From Akkermansiaceae bacterium (GTDB taxonomy: Bacteria; Verrucomicrobiota; Verrucomicrobiia; Verrucomicrobiales; Akkermansiaceae): a stretch of DNA of 32,963 nt. Positions 1 through 7,788 of the stretch are shown one piece after another. Every line of letters starts with the position of its first letter. The first letter of the stretch is position 1. The position numbers and the translations under genes are program-made. The notes beneath the pieces are model-generated. The model searched no databases and was not told the DNA's origin. It saw only the letters and a program-made list of their open reading frames with translations. The DNA is taken from assembly GCA_025457665.1 (NCBI GenBank), contig JALOTY010000044.1, forward strand, positions 1-32,963, read 5' to 3'.

Positions 1-444
1 ACGGAAGCCGTTGTTCGCCTCGCGGCCGAGGCTGCGGATCGTGGGTGGATAGGCGTTTCCAGGGATGTAGGTGTGGAAGGTGCCGCCCTTGATCGCTTCC
101 TCCGAGCCGAGTTCCGGTTGATCCAGCCCCTTCTCCCAAGTGAGGTCTGCGGGGAGGTCGGATTCCTCCAGAAACTCGAAGAAATCCGGCCGCTGCAAGC
201 GTCGCTCCAGGTCGCCTAACAGACGGGTTTTTTCCGCCCGCTCCGCCGCCGGCAACTCACCGGCGAGGGCGGCGCTGAGATCGGTGCGGGATTTCTCCAG
301 CTTTTCGCGGGTTTCGCGGTTGTAGCGTTCATAGAACTGCTCGCGTTCCTCGCTGTTGTCGTAGGCTTTGACTTCGCGGGCATCGCGGCAGCCGATGGTG
401 CACACCGCCAGCACCACGGCGAGGAGGGCAGGGGTTCGCATCAT
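1..444 (-). CDS. Peptide ABC transporter substrate-binding lipoprotein (N-terminal part, runs off window)
   Basis: The first 148 residues are visible; the rest lies beyond base 1. It would capture peptides outside the inner membrane and pass them to the two permeases encoded just upstream. The N-terminus is a hydrophobic signal ending in a probable lipidated Cys at residue 19 (T-I-G-C, an imperfect lipobox). Residues 25-110 are charged and helical, an unusual leader for this class. They are followed by the family-5 type entry into the binding fold (KGGTFHTYIPG, then PPTIRSLG). The start ATG overlaps the stop of the YejE-like permease in an ATGA arrangement, so the two are translationally coupled; a second ATG follows immediately. 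Ligand and full length cannot be judged. The assignment rests on motif and operon position. Confidence 0.75.
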   Translation of the reverse strand, partial: MMRTPALLAVVLAVCTIGCRDAREVKAYDNSEEREQFYERYNRETREKLEKSRTDLSAALAGELPAAERAEKTRLLGDLERRLQRPDFFEFLEESDLPADLTWEKGLDQPELGSEEAIKGGTFHTYIPGNAYPPTIRSLGREANNGFR

Positions 445-1994
445 TGGTAGGTGGTGAATTTTTTCGGATCGAAGGCCTCGCGGATCGCTTCGCCGACGAA
501 GGTGATGAGCAGCAGCAGGGCGACCATGGTGACGAAGACCGAGCTGACGATCCACGGCGCGCCGAGGTTTTCCAGGCCATCATTGAGGACGCGGCCCCAG
601 CTTGGATAGCTGTCGGGCACGCCGAAGCCGAGGAAATCAAGCGCGGTCAGCGAGGCGACCAGCGCGGAGATGCTGAAGGGGACGAGCGTGACGATGGTCG
701 CGATGGCATTCGGCAAAATGTGGCGGAAGATCACACGGCCGGTGCCGGCCCCGAGGACCCGGGCGGCGGCGGTGTAGTCGCGCGCTTTTTCCTTGTAGGT
801 CGAGGAGCGGAGATAGGTGGCGATGCCGATCCAGGAAAACACGCCGAAGACCAGGATGATCGTCGTGAGCGTGATGTTGTCGCGGCCGATGTTGGCGCTG
901 ATGATCAGCACGACGAGGAGGAAGGGGACATTGCTGAGCACTTCCACGAGGCGCTGCATGACGAGGTCGAAAGCGCCCCCGAAATAGCCCATCAGGCAGC
1001 CGAGGGTGACGCCGATGCCGTAGGTGAGAAGCAGGTAGAGGGCCGCGCCTTTGAAGACCACTTGCAGGCCACCGTAGAGCTGGGCGAGGATGTCCCAGCC
1101 CTTGGAATCCGTGCCGAGGAAATGCCGGCGTTCCCAACTGGGCGGCAGTGGCGCGTAGATTTCGCGGATCCATTTCCCTTCACCCGGCGGCGAGCTGGCG
1201 GTGGGCACGGTCGATGAGATCCGCTCGCCACCCCGCCATTCCTCGCGGCCCACAGTCTCGCCGCTGCGATCGTACACTTCGAAGGTCCACTGCGGCTGGC
1301 CTTGGCGGATCCGTCCCGAGCGGGTCTTCCAGTCCGGTTCATCGGGATGGAAACAACTCGCATAGCCCGAAAAGGGTTCGCGCGATCCGCTTTCGAAAAG
1401 CCGGCCATCCACCCACTCCAGCGGGCGGACCATCAGGTCATCCGAATCCAAAGTCGGATCCCATGGCACCGGCGGCAGGATGACCAGCGAGTCCGTGCCC
1501 TCCCAAAGGTTTTTCAACTCGCGGTAGTCGGGCTCCTCGCCCCCTTCCAAACCGTAATCGGAAGCCGCCATCTGCCGTGCCATGAAGGCCGGGAAGGTCC
1601 ATTTTCCCTCGTGCTTGATGGCCAGCGCGCGCTTGCCCACCAAGGCCTGATCGAAGAGCGCGAGGACGACCAGAACGATGAGAATCACATAAGACGCATG
1701 ACCGCGCCCGATCGCCCGGAAGCGCTCGATTTTCCGCAGCGTGATCGGGTTCCAGGTGAAATGGCGGCTCTGCCTGAGCAGCGCGAGGCCGGCGAGGAAC
1801 ATGAGCGAACAAAAGGCGAGCCCCACCGCCCGCGCCTGATGTGCGCGCCAGGAATGCTCGGCAATCGCGCTGGGCGATGCCTCAAACGAATAGAGCCAGC
1901 GCAGCGACGGCAGCGCGAGCCCGAGGAAATGACCGACCGTCGCGAGCACTGCCGCGAAAACCAGGATCAGGCCGAATTTGCGGGGAGGATTCAT
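441..1994 (-). CDS. YejE-like peptide ABC transporter permease with extra N-terminal spans
   Basis: Inner-membrane permease of a Yej-type oligopeptide importer, 517 residues against about 340 for E. coli YejE (recalled). The family match starts near residue 97 (RGHASYVILIVL, then EGKWTFP at 129-135) and continues through FLGTD at 292, the core spans and the cytoplasmic EAA loop at about 408-432 (ARVLGAG...RHILPN), ending in EAIREAFDP. Residues 1-95 are additional and contain two hydrophobic segments (about 7-28 and 56-73). Residues about 180-285 are an extra hydrophilic segment that should face the periplasm. It begins 3 bp after the YejB-like gene stop and overlaps the downstream binding-protein start by 4 bp. 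No ATPase is nearby in the window. Confidence 0.85.
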   Translation of the reverse strand: MNPPRKFGLILVFAAVLATVGHFLGLALPSLRWLYSFEASPSAIAEHSWRAHQARAVGLAFCSLMFLAGLALLRQSRHFTWNPITLRKIERFRAIGRGHASYVILIVLVVLALFDQALVGKRALAIKHEGKWTFPAFMARQMAASDYGLEGGEEPDYRELKNLWEGTDSLVILPPVPWDPTLDSDDLMVRPLEWVDGRLFESGSREPFSGYASCFHPDEPDWKTRSGRIRQGQPQWTFEVYDRSGETVGREEWRGGERISSTVPTASSPPGEGKWIREIYAPLPPSWERRHFLGTDSKGWDILAQLYGGLQVVFKGAALYLLLTYGIGVTLGCLMGYFGGAFDLVMQRLVEVLSNVPFLLVVLIISANIGRDNITLTTIILVFGVFSWIGIATYLRSSTYKEKARDYTAAARVLGAGTGRVIFRHILPNAIATIVTLVPFSISALVASLTALDFLGFGVPDSYPSWGRVLNDGLENLGAPWIVSSVFVTMVALLLLITFVGEAIREAFDPKKFTTYQ

Positions 1995-1997
1995 TCG

Positions 1998-3290
1998 TCA
2001 CTTGTAGCTGACGCGCGGATCCACCAGGGCCACGCAAAGATCGGATATCACATTTCCTAACAGCATGAGCGTGGCCGAAACCAGCAGCACACCCATGATC
2101 ACCGGTTCATCGTATTCGAGGATGGAGCTGAAGGTCAGCAGGCCGAAACCATTGATGTCGAAAACCTTTTCAATAAGCAGGCTGCCGGTGACGAAGATCG
2201 AAAGGTTGCCGCCGAAGGTGGTGGCGATGGGGATGAGCGAATTGCGGAAGGCATGGCGGAACACCGCCGTGCGGAAACCGGTGCCCTTGGCGATGGCCGT
2301 CCGCACGTAGTCGGCCGCAAGATTGTCCATGAGGTTGTTCTTCATCAGCATGGTCATCATCGCGAAGGAACTGATGACATAGGAAATCAGCGGCAGCACC
2401 ATGTGGTGGGCGAGGTCCTTGATTTTTTCCGGCAAACTCAGCGTGGCGAAATCATCGCCGACGAAGCCGCCGAGCGGGAACAGCCGGAACTGCGCGGCCA
2501 GATACACCACCAGCAAAGCCCCGAGCGCGTATCCGGGGACCGCATAGGCGCTGAAGACCATGACCGAGCTGAGGTTGTCGATCCACGTGCGGTGTTTGAT
2601 CGCCTTGAGGATGCCCAGGGGGATGCAGACGCTATAGATGAGCACCATGGAAATGCCGCCGAAGGTCAGCGACACCGGCACCCGCGAAAGAATCATTTCC
2701 CAAACCGGCTGCTGGTACTTCGAGGAAAGCCCGAGGCTGCCCTGGAGCAGGCCATCGTAGGCGGGCTTGTAGAGGACCACGCGTGGCCGCGGCTTGGACT
2801 CCGGAGGAGCCGCAGGCACCCAGCGCCGCCAGCTCCGGAGCTGCTGTTCCGGGCTCATCAGGCGGACCTTCCATTCGCTCAGATCGGCATCCTCTGGCGG
2901 GATCATTTCCAAGCTGCCATCATCCTTCAGCACCGCTTGGACCTCGTGAATCATCCCGGGGACGGGGATGGTCACGGCATTGGAATCCTCCGGCAGCAGG
3001 CGGCCGATTTTGGCCAGGTCCCGCTTCAGCACTCCCAGCCATTCGAGGTATCCGCGGAAGATCCCCTTGTCGCGATTGAAGCGCTCCTCGATTTCCACCA
3101 CTTGGGCGGGAGTGAGGGAAAGCCCGGTCTCCGCGGCCGTGCGTTTCACCTGATCGCCGCCCATGAGCCGCGAGAGCGCCTGCTCGACGGGACCACCAGG
3201 GGCCAGCCGGACGATGGCGTAAACCAGCAGCGTGATGCCGATCAGGGTGACCGGGATCAGCAGGAGGCGGCGGAGGAAATAGGCTTTCAA
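1998..3290 (-). CDS. YejB-like peptide ABC transporter permease (TTG start)
   Basis: First gene of the minus-strand importer operon, 430 residues from a TTG at 3290. I chose this start because the protein then begins KAYFLRRLLLIPVTL, which aligns end to end with the recalled N-terminus of YejB, and because a promoter-like pair lies just upstream at 3317-3344. The frame is open further up, with ATGs at 3413 and 3467, but that extension looks non-coding and would run into the divergent promoter. APGGPVEQAL follows the first span. Residues about 97-179 are a hydrophilic insertion absent from E. coli YejB, placed before the VPVSLTFG segment. The EAA loop (RTAIAKGTG...FRHAFRN) and the ending ALVDPRVSYK are typical. 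Confidence 0.85.
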   Translation of the reverse strand: MKAYFLRRLLLIPVTLIGITLLVYAIVRLAPGGPVEQALSRLMGGDQVKRTAAETGLSLTPAQVVEIEERFNRDKGIFRGYLEWLGVLKRDLAKIGRLLPEDSNAVTIPVPGMIHEVQAVLKDDGSLEMIPPEDADLSEWKVRLMSPEQQLRSWRRWVPAAPPESKPRPRVVLYKPAYDGLLQGSLGLSSKYQQPVWEMILSRVPVSLTFGGISMVLIYSVCIPLGILKAIKHRTWIDNLSSVMVFSAYAVPGYALGALLVVYLAAQFRLFPLGGFVGDDFATLSLPEKIKDLAHHMVLPLISYVISSFAMMTMLMKNNLMDNLAADYVRTAIAKGTGFRTAVFRHAFRNSLIPIATTFGGNLSIFVTGSLLIEKVFDINGFGLLTFSSILEYDEPVIMGVLLVSATLMLLGNVISDLCVALVDPRVSYK

Positions 3291-3316
3291 GGTGGAGGAG
3301 GAAACGGCGTCCCGCG

Positions 3317-3344
3317 GTTCTAGCTTTCCTTGATCGCCTTGCAA
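3317..3344 (-). promoter_or_regulatory. Promoter candidate for the YejB-like operon
   Basis: Reading the minus strand, TTGCAA (3344-3339) and TAGAAC (3322-3317) are 16 bases apart and would start transcription a little upstream of the TTG at 3290. This supports the short start chosen for that gene. No clear Shine-Dalgarno sequence follows. Prediction by eye only. Confidence 0.4.
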
Positions 3345-3434
3345 GCCCCCTCCCTCCCCGGATGCCGTTTGCGTGGAAATTCCGGGATTTCCGCACGATG
3401 GGTGGCATTTCATCGATCCGCCCTCACTTTTTCC

Positions 3435-3463
3435 CTGCCAAGCCGCCCCATCATCGCTAATCC
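3435..3463 (+). promoter_or_regulatory. Promoter candidate for the plus-strand peptide transporter operon
   Basis: CTGCCA (3435-3440), a 17-base spacer and TAATCC (3458-3463) lie 12 bases upstream of the ATG at 3476, implying a very short leader. The same hexamer and spacing style recurs at 6997, 12948 and in the island repeats. Confidence 0.5.
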
Positions 3464-3475
3464 CCAAGGCACGCC

Positions 3476-5074
3476 ATGCTCCGCACCCTTCCGCTTCTCC
3501 TCGCCGCTTCCCTGGCGCTCCTGTCCTGCTCGCGGGAAACCCAGGTGGACCGCGCGAACCGCGAGGGCATCCTCCTCATCGGCAACTCCGGTGAACCCAA
3601 GGCCCTCGATCCCCAGCTCGTCACCGGTGTCCTCGAAAGCAAGATCATCGGCGCCCTCATGGAAGGCCTCGTGGCCGATGACCCGAAAAGCGACGACGCC
3701 CTGCCACCCGGAGCCGCGCTTTCCTGGGAGCACAACGAGGAAATGACCGAGTGGACCTTCCACCTCCGGCCGGATGGAAAGTGGTCCGATGGCACCCCCG
3801 TCACCGCCAGCGATTACGTCTTCTCCTACCAACGCATGCTCCACCCCGAGTTCATCGCTCCCTACGTGGAAATGCTTTATTTCATCGATCAGGCCGAGGC
3901 CTACAACAAGGGCGAGATCACCGATTTCTCGAAGGTCGGCGTGAGGGCCGAGGACGACTTCACCCTGAAGCTGCGCCTCCGCGAGCCAGTGCCTTACCTG
4001 CCCTCGCTCACCCGGCACTACACCTGGTTTGCAGTGCCGCGGCATGTGATTCTCATCCACGGCAAGATGACCGACCGCTTCACCCCCTGGTCGCTGCCCG
4101 GAAACTTCGTCGGCAACGGCCCCTTCCGCCTGAAATCGTGGCAATTCCACAAGGCCATCGAGGTCGATCGCAACCCCCACTACTGGGACAAGGACAACGT
4201 CGGCCTCAATGGCATCCGTTTCCTGCCGATCGAAAACCCCTACACCGAAGCCCGCGCGTTTTTCTCCGGGCAGCTTCACAGCACCTACACCCTTCCCTCG
4301 GACTTCATCGATTCCGTGGCGGAAGACAAACCGCAGTTCCTCCGTCAAGAACCCTATGTGGGGACGATCTTCATCCGCCTGAACACCACCCGCAAGGGGC
4401 TGGACGACCCGCGGGTTCGCCGTGCGCTGTCCATGGCCATCGACCGCCAATCGATCACCGATCACGTGCTTGAAGGCTATTTCCCCGCCACCTCGCTGAC
4501 GCCGAAGATGGGGCAGTATGAGCCGGACAAGGTTCTCGGCTTCGATCCCGAAGGGGCGCGGAAACTGCTGGCGGAGGCCGGCTATCCGGAGGGCAGGGAT
4601 TTCCCGCGTTTCTCCATCCTCATCAGCAGGCCCGCCGCGCGTGCCAGCACGGAGGCCATCCAGGCCATGTGGCGCAAGCACCTCAACATCATCGTCGACA
4701 TCCAGAACAAGGACTGGGGCTCGTACATCACCGCCCAGCAGACGCTCGACTACGACATCGCCTCCGCCGGATGGATCGGCGATTACCTCGACCCCACGAC
4801 CTTCCTGATGATCTGGACCAAGGGCAACGGCAACAACAACACCGGCTGGAGCAATGCCGAATACGAGAAGCTGCTCGATGATGCCGCCCACCAGGCCGAC
4901 AACGCCAGCCGCCTGGAAATTTTCCGCAAGGCCGAGCGCATGCTGATGGCAGAGCAGCCCATCATCCCCACCGCCTTCTACTCGCGCAACTACCTCCACC
5001 GCCCGGAAGTGAAGGGCTGGTATCCGCTCTTGCTCGACAACCACCCTTACAAGTCCATCCGCCTCGAACCCTGA
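3476..5074 (+). CDS. Peptide ABC transporter substrate-binding lipoprotein (OppA-like)
   Basis: A 532-residue family-5 extracellular binding protein, the normal length for OppA-type receptors. The signal peptide ends in a good lipobox, L15-L16-S17-C18, so the mature protein is a lipoprotein. The fold is entered at EPKALDPQLVTGV. The family signature near residues 85-115 is clear (W-T-F-H-L-R, KWSDGTPVTASDYVFS), and later landmarks include NGPF, DPRVRRALSMAIDR and the ENPY region. It probably binds oligopeptides for the OppB/OppC-like permeases that follow 1 bp and 4 bp away. It is transcribed divergently from the Yej-type operon, so the two systems may share control through the 185-bp gap between them. 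The ligand is not determinable. Confidence 0.92.
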   Translation: MLRTLPLLLAASLALLSCSRETQVDRANREGILLIGNSGEPKALDPQLVTGVLESKIIGALMEGLVADDPKSDDALPPGAALSWEHNEEMTEWTFHLRPDGKWSDGTPVTASDYVFSYQRMLHPEFIAPYVEMLYFIDQAEAYNKGEITDFSKVGVRAEDDFTLKLRLREPVPYLPSLTRHYTWFAVPRHVILIHGKMTDRFTPWSLPGNFVGNGPFRLKSWQFHKAIEVDRNPHYWDKDNVGLNGIRFLPIENPYTEARAFFSGQLHSTYTLPSDFIDSVAEDKPQFLRQEPYVGTIFIRLNTTRKGLDDPRVRRALSMAIDRQSITDHVLEGYFPATSLTPKMGQYEPDKVLGFDPEGARKLLAEAGYPEGRDFPRFSILISRPAARASTEAIQAMWRKHLNIIVDIQNKDWGSYITAQQTLDYDIASAGWIGDYLDPTTFLMIWTKGNGNNNTGWSNAEYEKLLDDAAHQADNASRLEIFRKAERMLMAEQPIIPTAFYSRNYLHRPEVKGWYPLLLDNHPYKSIRLEP

Positions 5075-5075
5075 C

Positions 5076-5999
5076 ATGTTCCGCAATCTCATCCAGCGAC
5101 TGTTGCAGGGCCTCGTCGTCCTCCTCGTGCTCTTCACGATCACCTTCTTCCTGGTGAAGGCGATGCCCTACGGCCCCTTCCAGCAGGAAAAAGCCGTGCC
5201 TGAACACATCCGCGCCAAGGTCAATGCCTACTATGGCCTCGATCAGCCGATCTACGTGCAGTATTTCAAGCGCCTCACCAATTTCATCAAGGGCGACCCC
5301 GGCCTGAGCCTTCGCCTGGAGGGCCGTCCAGTGACCGAAATCATTTCCCAGGCCTTCCCCACCTCCCTGCAGCTCGGCATCTCCGCCATGACGGTGGCCC
5401 TCTGCGTCGGCATCCCGCTGGGCACCCTGGCCGCGGCGAGAAAGAACTCGCTCATCGACTTCGGCTCCATGGCCCTCGCCATGATCGGCATCTGCCTGCC
5501 CGCCTTCGTCATCGGACCGGTGTTGGCGGAATTCTTCGGGCAGCGGCTCAAACTCCTGCCCGCCGTTGGGTGGGAACCGGCCGATCCCCGTACTTGGATC
5601 CTGCCTGCCGTCACCCTCGGTCTCGGCACCGCCGCCTACCTCTCCCGCCTGACCCGCGCCGGCATGCTCGAGACCCTCTCCCAGGACTTCGTCCGCACCG
5701 CCAAGGCCAAGGGCGTGCCCGGCGGGCGCATCCTCGTCCGCCACTGCCTGCGCGGCGGACTCATCCCCGCCGTCGCCTACATCGGCCCGGCATTCGCCGG
5801 CCTCATTTCCGGGTCGGTCGTCATCGAAACCGTCTTCCAGCTCCCCGGCCTCGGGCAGCATTTCATCAAGGCCATCGAAACCAGCGATGAACCCGTGATC
5901 CTCGCCTGCGTCATGCTCTACGGCACCCTGATCATCATCGCCAATTTCGTGACCGACCTCGTTTCCCTCTGGCTGAACCCGCGCCTTCGCACCCGATGA
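5076..5999 (+). CDS. OppB-like peptide ABC transporter permease
   Basis: A 307-residue inner-membrane permease, the usual OppB/DppB length. The first span lies at about 8-28, followed by the periplasmic YGLDQPIYVQY motif typical of this subfamily, the PTSLQLG entry to the transmembrane core and the EAA loop (RTAKAKGVPGGRILVRHCLR) that contacts the ATPase. It ends in the conserved DPR-like NPRLRTR. It starts one base after the binding-protein stop and its own stop overlaps the start of the OppC-like gene (ATGA), so the three genes form one tight operon. Confidence 0.93.
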   Translation: MFRNLIQRLLQGLVVLLVLFTITFFLVKAMPYGPFQQEKAVPEHIRAKVNAYYGLDQPIYVQYFKRLTNFIKGDPGLSLRLEGRPVTEIISQAFPTSLQLGISAMTVALCVGIPLGTLAAARKNSLIDFGSMALAMIGICLPAFVIGPVLAEFFGQRLKLLPAVGWEPADPRTWILPAVTLGLGTAAYLSRLTRAGMLETLSQDFVRTAKAKGVPGGRILVRHCLRGGLIPAVAYIGPAFAGLISGSVVIETVFQLPGLGQHFIKAIETSDEPVILACVMLYGTLIIIANFVTDLVSLWLNPRLRTR

Positions 6000-6994
6000 G
6001 CACCGCCGCCGTGAATCCATCCGCCCCCGCCGTGATCGAAAAAGGCAGCTCGCTCTGGGCCGATGCCTGGCGCCGCCTTTCGAAAAACCGCGCGGCCATG
6101 ATCAGCCTTTTCCTGCTGGCCGCCATCTTCCTTTCCTGCCTCATCCTGCCCGCCATCCCCGGCTTCCTCAGCGATCCCGGCGCGCAGAACCTGGAAATGA
6201 AAAACTTCCCGCCGAGCAAGGAGCACTACTTCGGCACCGACCACCTCGGACGCGACCTCTTCAGCCGCATTTTCTACGGTGGCCGCGTGTCGATCATGGT
6301 CGGCCTCATCACCACCTTCGTTTCCGTCTCCATCGGCATCACCTGGGGTGCCATTTCCGGATACGTCGGCGGGCGGCTCGATGCCCTCATGATGCGCATC
6401 GTGGACATCCTCTACGCCCTGCCTTTCCTGGTCATCGTCATTCTGTTAGGCGCTGTGCTCACGCCGCAGACCGAGAAGCTCACGGAGTTCACCGTGAAAC
6501 TTTTCGCCGGCAGCGCGGACACCGCATCGGTCAATGAAATGCGCACCACCATCGAGCCCTTCACCACGCTCGTCCCGCTCTTCATCGCCATCGGCGCGCT
6601 TTCATGGCTGACCATTTCCCGCATCGTCCGCGCCCAGGTGCAGAGCGTCGCGAAACTGGAATTTGTCGAGGCCGCCCGTTCGCTCGGTCTCAGCCACAGC
6701 CGCATCCTTTTCCGCCAGATCCTGCCGAACACCCTGGGTCCCATCATCGTTTACACCACACTGACCATCCCGGGCGTGATGCTATTCGAGGCCACCCTGT
6801 CCTTCCTGGGTCTCGGGGTGAAACCGCCGAATTCCTCCTGGGGTATCCTCATCGAGGAAGGCGCGAACCGCATGCTGTCCAATCCGCGGCTGCTGCTTTT
6901 CCCCGCGCTGTTCTTTTCCACCACGCTCTTTGCCCTGAATTTCCTGGGCGATGGCCTGCGGGACGCCCTCGATCCGAAGTCCTCGAAAGACTGA
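5996..6994 (+). CDS. OppC-like peptide ABC transporter permease
   Basis: A 332-residue partner permease. After a hydrophilic N-terminus, the first span (about 36-55) is followed by the FGTDHLGRDLFSR motif diagnostic of OppC/DppC. The EAA loop reads EAARSLGLSHSRILFRQILPN, and the protein ends GDGLRDALDPKSSKD. Between core spans there is an extra segment of roughly 40 residues (after LTPQTEKL), longer than in standard OppC. It is the last gene of the transporter operon; no ATPase (OppD/OppF) follows, and radC starts 37 bp later with its own promoter. The ATPases are presumably encoded elsewhere. Confidence 0.93.
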   Translation: MSTAAVNPSAPAVIEKGSSLWADAWRRLSKNRAAMISLFLLAAIFLSCLILPAIPGFLSDPGAQNLEMKNFPPSKEHYFGTDHLGRDLFSRIFYGGRVSIMVGLITTFVSVSIGITWGAISGYVGGRLDALMMRIVDILYALPFLVIVILLGAVLTPQTEKLTEFTVKLFAGSADTASVNEMRTTIEPFTTLVPLFIAIGALSWLTISRIVRAQVQSVAKLEFVEAARSLGLSHSRILFRQILPNTLGPIIVYTTLTIPGVMLFEATLSFLGLGVKPPNSSWGILIEEGANRMLSNPRLLLFPALFFSTTLFALNFLGDGLRDALDPKSSKD

Positions 6995-6996
6995 GC

Positions 6997-7025
6997 TTGC
7001 CAGCCGGAGAAATGCTGTTCAAATA
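6997..7025 (+). promoter_or_regulatory. Promoter candidate for radC
   Basis: TTGCCA (6997-7002) and CAAATA (7020-7025) are 17 bases apart and sit immediately in front of the radC ATG at 7032. The -10 element lies inside the loop of the palindrome at 7012-7033, so anything binding that palindrome would block transcription. Confidence 0.5.
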
Positions 7026-7033
7026 AACAGCAT
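7012..7033. promoter_or_regulatory. LexA-like operator over the radC -10 region
   Basis: A perfect 8-bp inverted repeat (ATGCTGTT at 7012-7019, AACAGCAT at 7026-7033) flanks a 6-base centre. Its core TGTTC-AAAT-AAACA (7016-7029) matches 9 of 10 fixed positions of the verrucomicrobial LexA motif as I remember it (TGTTC-N4-GAACA). It also fits the E. coli form CTGT-N8-ACAG exactly (7015-7030). It overlaps the putative -10 and the start codon of radC. LexA binding is inferred. Confidence 0.45.
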
Positions 7034-7721
7034 GATGATCCGCGATCTGCCGGAGGAAGAACGTCCGCGCGAAAAGATGGCCCGGCTCGGCCCGGGGGCG
7101 CTCGACAATGCCGAGCTGCTCGCCCTTTTCCTGCGCACCGGGATCAAGGGGCGCAGCGCCATCCAGGTCGCGCGGGACCTCTTGCGCCGCTATGGCTCGT
7201 TGCACGGGCTCGCGGCCGCCGGGCTCGGTTCCCTGCGCACCTGCCATGGCCTGGGTCTGGCCAAGGCCACGCAGCTCGCCGCCGCCTTCGAACTCGGCTC
7301 GCGGCTGGCCCGCGAATCGCTCCACCGCCTGCCTCTGGACTGCCCGGAGCGCATCTACGATTGCTTCGCCCCCCAGGTGGCCCACCTGCCCACGGAGAAA
7401 CTCCTCGTCGCCCTCGTGAACAGCCGGCTCGACCACATCTGCACAGAGGAAATCAGCTCGGGCACGCTCACGGAAACCTCCGCCCATCCCCGCGAACTCC
7501 TCCGCCCCGCCATCCTCCAGCAGGCCTTCGGCATCGTCATCATCCACAACCACCCCAGCGGCGATCCCACCCCCAGCAACGCCGATACCCGCTTCACCCG
7601 CAACATCGTGGAAGCCGCCGAGGTCTTCCAGATCCGCCTGCTCGACCACGTCATCATCGGCCGCCCCTCGCCGGGCCGCTCGCCATATTTTTCCTATCGC
7701 GAAAACTCGCTGATCACCTGA
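7032..7721 (+). CDS. radC: RadC/JAMM-domain protein
   Basis: A 229-residue protein of the RadC family, full length for the group. The N-terminal part (about 1-95) is the helix-hairpin-helix region beginning IRDLPEEERPREKM. The C-terminal part carries the JAMM metal site H172-x-H174-P-S-G-D at about 172-185, ending in D185, with all metal ligands present. Family members were once linked to DNA repair, but the biochemical role is unsettled. I chose the ATG at 7032, with a second ATG at 7035, because the protein then begins exactly at the family N-terminus. The open frame further upstream overlaps the OppC-like gene. The gene has its own promoter with a LexA-like palindrome and ends at the hairpin 7731-7759. 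Confidence 0.95.
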   Translation: MMIRDLPEEERPREKMARLGPGALDNAELLALFLRTGIKGRSAIQVARDLLRRYGSLHGLAAAGLGSLRTCHGLGLAKATQLAAAFELGSRLARESLHRLPLDCPERIYDCFAPQVAHLPTEKLLVALVNSRLDHICTEEISSGTLTETSAHPRELLRPAILQQAFGIVIIHNHPSGDPTPSNADTRFTRNIVEAAEVFQIRLLDHVIIGRPSPGRSPYFSYRENSLIT

Positions 7722-7730
7722 AACGAAAAA

Positions 7731-7759
7731 CGCCGCCCGGGAAATGCTCCCGGACGGCG
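7731..7759. terminator. Hairpin terminator between convergent radC and the beta-strand repeat gene
   Basis: A 12-bp stem (CGCCGCCCGGGA with its complement, one C-A mismatch) closes an AATGC loop. Five T residues follow directly on the minus strand (complement of 7726-7730). On the plus strand a T-run appears about 10 bases later (7770-7774). It should end the minus transcript efficiently and may also serve radC. Confidence 0.8.
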
Positions 7760-7788
7760 CTGAATCCTCTTTTTCGCAGCCCCCAAGG

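Noticed and set aside
3291..3467. Longer N-terminus for the YejB-like permease
   Set aside because: Homology to YejB begins at the TTG at 3290, and a promoter-like pair lies inside the proposed extension.
3410..5143. 577-codon minus-strand frame opposite the OppA-like gene
   Set aside because: Shadow frame; the plus-strand lipoprotein has unmistakable family motifs.
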